Of a stretch of 64,000 nucleotides of DNA, positions 57,399 through 64,000 are shown one piece after another. Where the stretch lies: positions 4,154,001-4,218,000 of the forward strand of contig NZ_CP048711.1 of the NCBI RefSeq assembly GCF_010669285.1, given 5' to 3'. Each line of letters opens with the position of its first letter. The stretch's first letter is position 1. Source of the stretch: Kineobactrum salinum. GTDB lineage: Bacteria; Pseudomonadota; Gammaproteobacteria; Pseudomonadales; Halieaceae. A program made the translations under genes and the position numbers. A model generated the notes under the pieces. It was not told the DNA's origin, did not search any database, and was given only the letters and a program-made list of their open reading frames with translations.

Positions 57399-57852
57399 AA
57401 TGACTCCATCAGCAGAAAAGTAACACGATTGGCTGGACCATCTTTTTTCCACAAAATCTGTGGATAAGTACGTGGGTATTTTGTTTAAGCGAGGCCTCGC
57501 GCCAGCAAACGAGGGCCATGTTACAGATTGGTTAAAAAATACACAATCAAATTAAATCAAATTAAAACAATGGGTTAGGATGGACATCTAAGGCTGCAAG
57601 TGCAAAGGGAAGGCTAAGCTAGTGATTGGGATTCCCGGCTGTCCAAGTGTGCATAACCTTTTCGCCTCTGCTACGGAATGTAACTGAAAGCACAATTCGG
57701 GAACACCGTCCCCTGTGCTTCAGCGGGTACGCTTTTTGTGACCGACTTCGCACTACTGTATCTGAAGACTCTGGACAAAGGTCAAGGTGTTTTGTAAATG
57801 TTACCGTCCTGTAACGGTTTGGTGACAGCCTGGTAGCCCCACACAAGGGATA
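57399..57852. other. 454-bp intergenic region with DnaA-box match
   Basis: No gene is supported in the longest gap of the window. It has a perfect DnaA-box match TGTGGATAA (57459-57467) and an AT-rich tract around 57530-57575 (AAATTAAATCAAATTAAAAC). It also holds a small hairpin, ACCGT and ACGGT, near 57803-57818. A regulatory region or small RNA is possible; nothing else is recognised. Confidence 0.4.
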
Positions 57853-58212
57853 CTATTGCGGACCATGATAGATGCACCCCGAGGTGCAGGTTTCACGAAT
57901 CGCCACCTGCGACAGTTGTGGCAGGGTCGGTTTGAGCTCGCGCCAGATCCAGCGGGCTATATTTTCGCTGGTGGGATTTTCCAGGCCGTCGATGTCATTC
58001 AGGTAATAGTGATCCAGCCGGTCCAGCACCGGCTGGAACGCGGCCTTCAGATCGCCAAAATCCATCACCCAGCCGCTGGGCTCGGCGACGTCGCCGGTGA
58101 CGGTCACACGCACCTGGAAAGAGTGGCCGTGCAGTCTGGCGCACTTGTGCCCGGATGGTACATTGGGCAGGCGGTGAGCAGCTTCAAAATGAAATTCCTT
58201 GTAAATTTCCAT
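57853..58212 (-). CDS. queD: 6-carboxytetrahydropterin synthase
   Basis: A 119-residue QueD/PTPS-family enzyme for queuosine precursor synthesis. Zinc ligands and the catalytic Cys are seen in FEAAHRLP and [12 protein letters not shown]; the catalytic Glu lies in [10 protein letters not shown]. Converts dihydroneopterin triphosphate to 6-carboxytetrahydropterin. Stand-alone gene. Confidence 0.93.
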   Translation of the reverse strand: MEIYKEFHFEAAHRLPNVPSGHKCARLHGHSFQVRVTVTGDVAEPSGWVMDFGDLKAAFQPVLDRLDHYYLNDIDGLENPTSENIARWIWRELKPTLPQLSQVAIRETCTSGCIYHGPQ

Positions 58213-58384
58213 CGCGGGTGGACCTGTGTAATGCGTCTTGGAACCCAGCCCTGGAAGCGCTGGAAACCGGTTGATTTTACTATCAAATACAGGTGATTTT
58301 CAGGGTATTAAAATATTCCCGCAATTTCGGTGGGAAGGTTTGACAGCTCCGGTTTTATCTCTATAATGCGCCTTCTCGGTCAGG

Positions 58385-58460
58385 GGGTGGTTAGCTCAGC
58401 TGGGAGAGCATCTGCCTTACAAGCAGAGGGTCGGCGGTTCGATCCCGTCACCACCCACCA
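58385..58460 (+). tRNA. tRNA-Val (TAC anticodon)
   Basis: A full cloverleaf with encoded CCA: acceptor GGGTGGT pairs with ACCACCC; anticodon stem TCTGC/GCAGA with loop CTTACAA, anticodon TAC; T-arm GGTTCGATCC. It reads GUA valine codons. 22 bp before the tRNA-Asp gene. Confidence 0.97.
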
Positions 58461-58482
58461 TTCGATTCGGGGAATCCTTTCT

Positions 58483-58559
58483 GGAGCGGTAGTTCAGTTG
58501 GTTAGAATACCGGCCTGTCACGCCGGGGGTCGCGGGTTCGAGTCCCGTCCGCTCCGCCA
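58483..58559 (+). tRNA. tRNA-Asp (GTC anticodon), likely phage attachment site
   Basis: Cloverleaf with encoded CCA: acceptor GGAGCGG/CCGCTCC, anticodon stem CCGGC/GCCGG with loop CTGTCAC, anticodon GTC, T-arm GGGTTCGAGTCCC. An integrase gene ends 34 bp downstream, so the 3' half is the probable attB/attL core of the integrated element (inference). The second att site lies outside the window. Confidence 0.97.
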
Positions 58560-58592
58560 ACTAAGTAGCTGATTTATAAAGAGAAATATAGA

Positions 58593-59666
58593 TCAGCCCT
58601 CTTTCCTCGGCGGTATCTCGGCGGCGAGCCCCTCAAAACGGCTCTTATCCCGGGGGGTCGCATACTCCTTAATCAGCTCCGAATACGTCCTGAGAAACAT
58701 CTCCAGGCTGTGTCCTAGTTGCTCCGCTGCATCAACCGGGTCGACGCCTGTGGAGAGTAATTCGGCCGCCCTGGTGTGCCGGCAGGTGTAGGGGATTCGG
58801 TAGGGAATCCTGGCGCGCTTATGTGCTCTCTGCCACTCCTCGTTAAAGACGTCCGTGTCCAGGTGTGGGCCGCCGCTTTCCGTCTGGAAGATATAGCCTC
58901 CGTTGAACCGAGTGCTATGGTTGTTCAGGTAGGCACGGACCCAGAGGGGGACGTAGACGTCCCGCCGCATATAGGTCTTAGTGGTGGCCTCTGGCCGGCG
59001 GCGGGTGATCTGCTTCGTGACGGACAGCTCCTCGCCATTGTAATCGGTCCACAGGAGGCCCCTGACTTCTCCTGGCCTGAGCCCGCATCCGAACATCAGC
59101 GCGAAGTACACAGCCACCTGACCGGTGAGTTGTTTCAGGAGCGCTGTTCGCTCGGCAGGGAGGTAACGCTGGATGGCTTTCTTTTGGTCACGCCGGATCT
59201 TCACCCTGTCCGCCGGGTTGGGGAAGACTTCCGCGTGGCTGAGGACGCCCCGCAGGACGATCAGGGCGTTCCGCTTGGTCTTGCGGCTTACCTCGCGAGT
59301 GGCCAGCTCCCGTTTGATGTCGGCAGCTGTGATGTCCTGGATCGGCCACTCGAAGAACGGCGCCCAATAGGTGTTCATAAGGCTCCGGTAACTCATTTGG
59401 GTGGAGCGCTTGGCGTCCAGGGTATCCAAGTAGTCCCGTGCTACCTGGCGGAAGGCCCGGGTTTCGTTGTCATCGTCGCTGAGGTAAAGGGGGAGCCCGA
59501 GTTTCTTCCGGGCTACAAGCCATTCACGCCGCTTGACTGCAGCGGAAAGAAGCGTCTTGCTCGTCGGGTCCCCCGGGAGGGTTTCTGAGTATATGACTCG
59601 GCTTTTGTGCCAGAGGCGGATGCGGAGCCCTGATCCATCTGGCTGGATGCCCGTTGGCCAATCCAT
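58593..59666 (-). CDS. Tyrosine-type site-specific integrase
   Basis: A 357-residue phage-type integrase that would recombine the element with the tRNA-Asp gene. N-terminal arm-binding region with TGIQPDGSGLRIRLWHKSR, core-binding SAM-like region, and a catalytic domain with Arg in GCGLRPGEVRGL, HTRAAELLSTG (HxxR), LGHSLEMFLRTYSEL (His and Tyr). Its start overlaps the excisionase frame by 154 bp. Last gene before the tRNA, as usual. Confidence 0.92.
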   Translation of the reverse strand: MDWPTGIQPDGSGLRIRLWHKSRVIYSETLPGDPTSKTLLSAAVKRREWLVARKKLGLPLYLSDDDNETRAFRQVARDYLDTLDAKRSTQMSYRSLMNTYWAPFFEWPIQDITAADIKRELATREVSRKTKRNALIVLRGVLSHAEVFPNPADRVKIRRDQKKAIQRYLPAERTALLKQLTGQVAVYFALMFGCGLRPGEVRGLLWTDYNGEELSVTKQITRRRPEATTKTYMRRDVYVPLWVRAYLNNHSTRFNGGYIFQTESGGPHLDTDVFNEEWQRAHKRARIPYRIPYTCRHTRAAELLSTGVDPVDAAEQLGHSLEMFLRTYSELIKEYATPRDKSRFEGLAAEIPPRKEG

Positions 59667-59851
59667 GTGTTCGCCCTCTCTGTATGGATCATGGTCGTTT
59701 TGCCGATGACCACGTAGTGATACCCTCGGGTCCAGTGCCGTTTCATCCAGCCATGGATCACGCCGAGGGTGATACCCCGGTCGGCGGCCCAGGCGCTCTT
59801 GCTGCGGTACTCATCGGCGTTTGCGGCGTCTAGCGTGTCGTGCTTTTCCAT
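59513..59851 (-). CDS. Excisionase
   Basis: A 112-residue protein. The N-terminal half matches the small excisionase fold: KSAWAADRGITLGVIHGWMK and TRGYHYVVIGKTTMIHTE. Excisionases bend att DNA with integrase to release the element. The C-terminal tail overlaps the integrase start by 154 bp and is basic (SRGTRRARRF). A 15-bp operator-like palindrome covers its start codon. Confidence 0.8.
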   Translation of the reverse strand: MEKHDTLDAANADEYRSKSAWAADRGITLGVIHGWMKRHWTRGYHYVVIGKTTMIHTERANTWIGQRASSQMDQGSASASGTKAESYTQKPSRGTRRARRFFPLQSSGVNGL

Positions 59852-59864
59852 AGGTGATACCTAT
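59850..59864. promoter_or_regulatory. Phage operator 1, TAGG-N5-CCTA
   Basis: ATAGGTGATACCTAT is a palindrome with six-base arms, overlapping the excisionase start codon. Two sites of the same pattern occur at 61978-61992 and 61996-62010, so it is probably the operator of the element's repressor (inference). Confidence 0.65.
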
Positions 59865-59888
59865 ATTCTGGTGCAGCGAAAGAGCCCG

Positions 59889-60548
59889 CTAGGGCATCTG
59901 TACACTTTGAACCAGGTGCATGCTGAGGATGTCGGAGGACCGGAGGACGCGGGGTGCCTTGCTCAACAGCTGGGCGACGCGATGCCCCGTGGAGGTGGCG
60001 TCCATATATTGGCCAACTCTGTAGCCGTTCTCGTTCCGCAGGCGGAACGCAACCATACGATTCTTCACCCTGGGGTCCTTATCCAGGTCGAGAACCAAAG
60101 TGGAACCTTGTGGGATTCCGTGTTCGTCGAGGTCGTTACTATCCACTGATATTCCAGCGTAGTTGGAATCGGACGATAGATCCTCAACTATGGCAGGTGC
60201 TCTTCCCATTACGCTTTTCCCGGTGAGTGATCCTATTAGAGACACACTGATCTGTTGTAGGTTGGTAGCCTTGTAGTTCAGCAGTGAAGTTACGTTTTCT
60301 AAGCTAGGGTCAATTTCCAAAGGGCTTACCCTTAGTATGGCCGCAAATTTAAAGACGATCTCCGTGTTCAAGGGGATGACCGCGTGTAGATATTGGCTTA
60401 GTGACGGCTGGGAGATCCCGAGTGTCCGGGAGGCAGTTTTCTGGGTGAGCCCTAGCTCTCCCTTCTTGCTGTCCCAGATCCTGCGGAGCCTGGCCGCTCG
60501 TTTCTTGTCGTTGGCTGTGGCTGTATATCTTTGTGTTGGAGGTGACAT
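59889..60548 (-). CDS. Phage repressor with XRE helix-turn-helix and S24-like C-terminus
   Basis: A 219-residue CI-like repressor. The helix-turn-helix is about residues 35-70 (LTQKTASRTLGISQPSLSQYL). The C-terminal half resembles an S24/LexA-type domain (VMGRAPAIVEDLSSDSNYAGI, DEHGIPQGSTLVLDLDKDPRV), but no clear Ser/Lys cleavage dyad was identified. It would keep the element silent and bind the TAGG-N5-CCTA sites (inference). Same strand as integrase and replication genes, which is unusual for a repressor. Confidence 0.85.
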   Translation of the reverse strand: MSPPTQRYTATANDKKRAARLRRIWDSKKGELGLTQKTASRTLGISQPSLSQYLHAVIPLNTEIVFKFAAILRVSPLEIDPSLENVTSLLNYKATNLQQISVSLIGSLTGKSVMGRAPAIVEDLSSDSNYAGISVDSNDLDEHGIPQGSTLVLDLDKDPRVKNRMVAFRLRNENGYRVGQYMDATSTGHRVAQLLSKAPRVLRSSDILSMHLVQSVQMP

Positions 60549-60944
60549 GCACTTTTCCCTTGCAGTGGTCTAGGATGATACGAGCAATGCTTTTTTGAGG
60601 CAATGCGTACCGATCCAGGTCGGTGCGACTGATCCCGGCCTCCCAGGATAAGTCAGTAAAGAATACACCACCAAGGGGTGTGCCGAGAACTACGGCAACA
60701 GGGATTCCTTGAGCATGACGCTCCCTCCCCCAGGTACTCTGTAGACCAGAGAGGCCGGGACCAGCATGGTGGTGGCGCGTTTGGGTATTTTGGGTTGGTA
60801 CTTATATTCGACAAACAACAGCCCCCCATTATCAGAATAAAAAGCATCGAACACGCCCCCGTTGAACGCATCATGGATTTTCCACGAATAGGTGGGTAGG
60901 GGAACGTGTCGATGAATGGACTTAATGTAGCCGTGTTCGTTCAA
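60349..60944 (-). pseudogene. VRR-NUC-like phage nuclease, frameshifted near 60758
   Basis: The N-terminal frame (TTG 60944) gives a VRR-NUC-type core: WKIHDAFNGGVFDAFYSD and LFVEYKYQPKIPKRATT, with the Asp and ExK of PD-(D/E)xK nucleases. It goes out of frame at a run of three G (plus 60757-60759). One added base gives MLVPGLSGLQSTWGRERHAQ and continues into VAVVLGTPLGGVFFTDLSW, which fits the fold, ending about 60555. The same frame stays open to 60349 inside the repressor gene; true 3' end is uncertain. Likely role: Holliday-junction or replication nuclease of the phage. Confidence 0.65.
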
Positions 60945-61196
60945 TCAGACAGCTTCGGCCTGTGGACCACTCTGGACATCGAACTCGCCGCCAGCAATAA
61001 CACGTTGCTCTACTGCGACGATGAACGCCGGCAGGTAGTGCCCCATGGTCTTGGCGGTGCGTTCGTTGATCTCATGATCCGCGATGAACTTGGCGATGAA
61101 ATCAGCGTTGTCAATGGCTGATTGGTGGGTGGCGGCGGCACTTGCATCGAAGAAAGTCTCGCCGTCGGAGGTACGATAAGCCTGGATAGCTTCCAT
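60945..61196 (-). CDS. Small phage protein of unknown function
   Basis: An 83-residue protein beginning MEAIQAYRTSDGETFFDASAA; acidic, with a helical middle (DNADFIAKFIADHEINERTA). No family is recognised. It lies between the nuclease and the 231-residue protein in the phage early operon, its stop touching the nuclease TTG start. Confidence 0.6.
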   Translation of the reverse strand: MEAIQAYRTSDGETFFDASAAATHQSAIDNADFIAKFIADHEINERTAKTMGHYLPAFIVAVEQRVIAGGEFDVQSGPQAEAV

Positions 61197-61247
61197 GGTG
61201 TTGATTCCTGTTGAGTTATGGGGGTGGGGGCTTTGCGCCCCCCGAGG

Positions 61248-61943
61248 TTACGCTGCTTCGGCAGGAGCCGCGGTACCTGAGACGGCGCGGTAGCCGTCCA
61301 AGGCCGCTTCGTACAGGGCAGGAGGTGCCCAGCCGCAGTCGGTGATGGTGAAGTTGGCGTACTCGTCGCCGCGCTTGTTCTTCTCCATGATGGAACCGAC
61401 CCGCCAGACACGGGAGAAGCGGGGCTTGTTGAGGCTCTTCTGGTTGATGCTGGTATTCCAGACACGGGACACTTGCAGCTTGCTGGAGGACATGAAGATC
61501 TGGGCAGGCCCAGTAGGCGCACCTTCATCGTCCAGGAGCAGCAGCGTGTGCTTGTCGGTCTCGACCACATCGTAGTGGGCAGGGTCGCCTTCCAGGGTCG
61601 CGAGTTCCTCCAGGGCTTCGGCTTCGGTGTCGAAATTACCGAAGAAACCGCCGCCTTTGAGGCGCTTCTTGAAGATGGCGTACTCCTTGGTGAAGTACAG
61701 GTTGATGGCGAAGACAGCATCGAACGTTTCTTGCGTGACTGAGTTCAGTAGCATGCCTTCCTTGGCACCCTCGACTGAACGGCATTCAGGCGAGAGCGCC
61801 TGGAGCAGCTTCAGCTGGGGCATCGCGTAGTCTTTTACTGAGGTGTTCTCGCTACCCATTGCGCCGACTGAATCGTCTTGCAAGTGGGCCGGGAGGTCGG
61901 CGGTCTTGTCGCCGAACAGGGCTACTTCAGTGGTTTGGGACAT
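61248..61943 (-). CDS. Phage early protein of unknown function
   Basis: A 231-residue protein: MSQTTEVALFGDKTADLPAH, DYAMPQLKLLQALSPECR, INLYFTKEYAIFKKRLKGGG, and ANFTITDCGWAPPALYEAAL. Not recognised with confidence. Position between helicase and nuclease and the beta-rich acidic style are compatible with a DNA-binding role such as a single-strand-binding-like protein, but no motif proves it. ATG 61943 follows GAGAACTC. Two repressor-type operators lie just upstream, so it starts a regulated transcription unit. Confidence 0.7.
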   Translation of the reverse strand: MSQTTEVALFGDKTADLPAHLQDDSVGAMGSENTSVKDYAMPQLKLLQALSPECRSVEGAKEGMLLNSVTQETFDAVFAINLYFTKEYAIFKKRLKGGGFFGNFDTEAEALEELATLEGDPAHYDVVETDKHTLLLLDDEGAPTGPAQIFMSSSKLQVSRVWNTSINQKSLNKPRFSRVWRVGSIMEKNKRGDEYANFTITDCGWAPPALYEAALDGYRAVSGTAAPAEAA

Positions 61944-61977
61944 AGTGAGTTCTCTTGGTTCAGGTGGTAAAGCGAAT

Positions 61978-61992
61978 ATAGGTATTGCCTAT
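61978..61992. promoter_or_regulatory. Phage operator 2, TAGG-N5-CCTA
   Basis: ATAGGTATTGCCTAT has the same ATAGG-N5-CCTAT form as the site at the excisionase start, and lies 35 bp upstream of the 231-residue protein ATG on the minus strand. Confidence 0.65.
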
Positions 61993-61995
61993 ATA

Positions 61996-62010
61996 ATAGG
62001 CGCTACCTAC
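61996..62010. promoter_or_regulatory. Phage operator 3, TAGG-N5-CCTA
   Basis: ATAGGCGCTACCTAC repeats the TAGG-N5-CCTA pattern, centre 18 bp from operator 2, as in tandem repressor sites. An AT-rich TATAAT-type sequence lies between the two. Confidence 0.55.
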
Positions 62011-62020
62011 GGCGGTGTCC

Positions 62021-62038
62021 AGTAGGGATTCCCCTACT
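62021..62038. promoter_or_regulatory. 7-bp inverted repeat at the end of the 145-residue gene
   Basis: AGTAGGG (62021-62027) and CCCTACT (62032-62038) with a four-base loop overlap the stop codon of the gene at 62034. It may be a weak terminator or a fourth, degenerate operator (TAGG-N6-CCTA). Confidence 0.4.
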
Positions 62039-62471
62039 TCTTCTTTGCTTTCGCCGTCGTCATCGAGACTTTCGTCTTTTTGAACGGTTCGGCGTGGGGA
62101 AGCTCCCCATACAACGCCAGGTGTTCTCTGGCTGCAGCGTTGTTGATGTGCCAGGTGATCAGGTGCATGTTGCCTGTCTCCCGGACCCATTCGGAAAATG
62201 CTTGTTTCACCTCACCAGAGGCGTTGAAGATGGTCTCCTCGGTGAAGCCGATGCGCGTCCCGCCTTCCTGCAGAATGGCGACTTCTGGGCTGGTCTCGTG
62301 GAACGCCAGCAGCACTTCGTCGATCAGCGCAATCTGCGCTTTGCTCTGACGTTCTTGCCGGCTGGCCGCGGCGCGCTCCTCGTCGTGCTTCTTCCGCTGT
62401 AGAATCAGATCAGCGATGGTGCGTTTTTCGTAAGGGTTTTCTTCGACAATTTTCAGGGCTGCTTCAGCCAT
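62034..62471 (-). CDS. Phage early protein of unknown function
   Basis: A 145-residue protein with a charged helical segment (LILQRKKHDEERAAASRQER, probably coiled coil) and a basic C-terminus (AKAKKK). No family recognised. AAGGAG precedes ATG 62471, which overlaps the next gene. Part of a tightly packed operon with the helicase. Confidence 0.65.
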   Translation of the reverse strand: MAEAALKIVEENPYEKRTIADLILQRKKHDEERAAASRQERQSKAQIALIDEVLLAFHETSPEVAILQEGGTRIGFTEETIFNASGEVKQAFSEWVRETGNMHLITWHINNAAAREHLALYGELPHAEPFKKTKVSMTTAKAKKK

Positions 62472-62850
62472 TGGCGGTACTCCTTTCAGGGGTAAGGTGT
62501 TCTGTGAAAAGGTTCTTTGCGATGACGGTGAGTTCCTCGCGGGTGTACTCGAAGGGGCTATCGACCTTGCCAGTGCTCCAGGCTGTGAAGAGGCGCTGCA
62601 TAATCCCGTAGAGGTACTCGTAGTCGTAGCAGCGGCCCCACTCCATGAACACGTCTCGGTGTTCTTCGTAGATAGCGTCGAGCACTACTGCGAGGTCAAG
62701 GACGAGGTCGCGCAGCTCGAAGGACCCTTGGGCAAACTCAAAAATGTCTTCGTAGAGCGCTGTCTGGTAGTTGGAGTGGTGCTCCTCGACGAACTGCATA
62801 CAGATCATGGCGGCGAGCGCCTGGTTGCGCGTGAAGGTGTCCCGGTTCAT
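62464..62850 (-). CDS. Phage early protein of unknown function
   Basis: A 128-residue, acidic, mostly helical protein (LYEDIFEFAQGSFELRDLVL, REELTVIAKNLFTEHL). Not recognised. Its start overlaps the helicase stop by four bases and its end overlaps the next gene, so it is translated as part of the helicase operon. Confidence 0.65.
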   Translation of the reverse strand: MNRDTFTRNQALAAMICMQFVEEHHSNYQTALYEDIFEFAQGSFELRDLVLDLAVVLDAIYEEHRDVFMEWGRCYDYEYLYGIMQRLFTAWSTGKVDSPFEYTREELTVIAKNLFTEHLTPERSTANG

Positions 62851-64000
62851 GCTGCCTCCTGAACTCTGGTCATGCCCGCGAACAGGCCGAGTAGTTCGTT
62901 CATATTGGAGACCTTGTTGAACAGCTGCGCGTAGACGTCTTCCTCTTTGGTGCCGAGGGCTGCGATACAGAGGGTCTCAGTTTTGCGGGTCTGCCCCTTG
63001 CGGTAGATGCGGGCATTGAACTGCTGGAACCACTCCGCGTTGTAGGTGGGCGAGGCCCAGATCGTGGTGGTTCCTCGGGTCAGCGTCAGGCCGTGGCCGG
63101 CACTCTTGGGGTGGGCGAAGATGACCCGCAGCTTGCCGTTTTGGAAATCGTCAACGATCTTCTGGACTTTGGTGGTGCGGGTGCTCCCTGTGAGGTCACC
63201 GTCGATCACGGCGAAGGGATCTTGTGTTTAGTGGCCAGGGCTACGAGGCTGTCGCGCTCGTGTTTCCAGTTGAAGGCGACTACGGATTGCTCGCGCTGTA
63301 GTACCAGGTCAATGACCAGTTCGGCGCGGTGAGGGTGGATCTTGATGATTTCCCCTTCGGCACCATAAACCGCCCCCGACAACAGCTGCAGGATCTTCGT
63401 CGCTTTGGCTCCGGCATGGACAGCGGTGATGACGCCTCCCGCGGTCTCCAGGACTGCTCTTTTCTCCAGCTCCCGGTATTGCTTCATCACGGCCGCCGGC
63501 ATCTCGACCTGTAGCGTGCGGCGGGTGTTGGCTGGCATGTCGACGCAATCTTCGAGTACGTGGCGGATGGTGATGTCAGAGAGTAGCTGGGCCACCACGT
63601 CGCGTGCCCCTTCCTTCTCCACCCAGTTCTTGGCGTAGGGAGAGGAGGCACCCGGGATGTCCATCGGGGTGCAGGTCTGTTGTTGGAATTTGTAGAACGA
63701 CTCGCCCAGCCTCTTGCCTCCGTCGAGCATAAATGCCGGGAACCACAGGTCTGTGATCCGGTTGCTGTTGGGGGTGCCGCTGAGCATGGTGATGTACTCG
63801 ATCTCGTTGGCGATCAGCCCCATCGCTTTGCTGCGGTCAGTGGTTCGGTTCTTATATGCGGTGTACTCATCGACGGTGCAGTGGCTGAACCCCTTGAGCA
63901 CGTGCAGGTTCTCGGCCACCCAGTTCACGCCGTCGTGGTTGAGAAAAATGATGTCGGCGCCTGAGTCAAAGGCCGCTTGTCGCTTGGCAGGTGACCCGTG
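62847..64000 (-). pseudogene. SNF2-type phage helicase, 5' end off window and frameshifted near 63216
   Basis: The gene runs in from the window edge and ends at 62847. It begins in open frame (FLNHDGVNWVAENLHVLKG) and shows the DExx box as TVDEYTAYKN and motif III-like TMLSGTPNSNRITDLWFP. After LVALATKHKIP it hits a stop because one base is missing at AAGGG (63214-63218). With one added base it reads HKIPFAVIDGDLTGSTRTTK and continues with helicase motifs V and VI (HPKSAGHGLTLTRG, QQFNARIYRKGQ). Such helicases work in phage DNA replication. N-terminal Walker A is outside the window. Confidence 0.8.

Noticed and set aside
57399-57852. Chromosomal replication origin
   Set aside because: Only one clear DnaA box, and no dnaA, gyrB, gidA or parAB nearby.

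Overview
The window looks like chromosome from a GC-rich Gammaproteobacterium, most likely a marine or aquatic heterotroph of the Halieaceae/Cellvibrionales type. The grounds are gene content (TonB receptors, tetrameric sarcosine oxidase, complete Hut pathway, FisR-type sulfide oxidation, chaperone-usher pili) and overall protein style. No search was run, so the taxonomy is inference. The last ~5.4 kb is the start of an integrated phage-like element.

Layout. 0-7.1 kb: an NSS-type transporter, a TonB-dependent receptor, and a divergent catabolic set (UbiD decarboxylase, aldehyde dehydrogenase, ABM monooxygenase). 7.4-8.2 kb: exonuclease III. 8.3-14.2 kb: a purU-soxB-soxD-soxA-soxG one-carbon operon, then a porin and a VIT1/CCC1-type transporter. 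16.5-21.6 kb: a c-di-GMP-I riboswitch ahead of two DUF4402 subunit genes, a PapD-like chaperone and an usher, probably a c-di-GMP-controlled pilus. 21.6-27.6 kb: a sulfide-oxidation module (persulfide dioxygenase, DUF442-SQR fusion, SulP transporter) facing a FisR-like sigma-54 activator, with a sigma-54 promoter and candidate activator sites between them. 27.7-28.8 kb: OmpA-like lipoprotein and SMR efflux protein. 29.0-36.7 kb: histidine utilisation, hutIHGU divergent from hutF-hutC, with a HutC-like operator and a large inverted-repeat element between. 36.8-41.7 kb: EAL-CBS-GGDEF protein, moaCDE, flavin reductase, Nudix hydrolase, peroxiredoxin. 41.8-56.7 kb: ribBA, thiolase, AraC/GlxA regulator, ketoacyl synthase, second TonB receptor, nitroreductase, acyl-CoA synthetase, an IS5-type insertion sequence, dienoyl-CoA isomerase-like crotonase, lipoprotein, esterase, DUF3301 protein. 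56.8-58.6 kb: LysE exporter, QueD, tRNA-Val and tRNA-Asp. 58.6-64.0 kb: integrase, excisionase, repressor, VRR-NUC-like nuclease, small phage genes and a SNF2-type helicase cut by the window edge, all on the minus strand.

How the genes work together. PurU and sarcosine oxidase handle tetrahydrofolate one-carbon units. The Hut genes give the five-step route to glutamate plus formate. FisR probably senses sulfane sulfur through three cysteines and drives the pdo-sqr-sulP operon. The EAL-GGDEF enzyme could help set the c-di-GMP level read by the pilus riboswitch.

Six otherwise convincing genes (TonB receptor 1, UbiD, SoxB, VIT1, phage nuclease, phage helicase) are each broken by the apparent loss of exactly one base in or beside a short homopolymer. 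That uniform pattern suggests systematic sequence error more than six independent pseudogenes.
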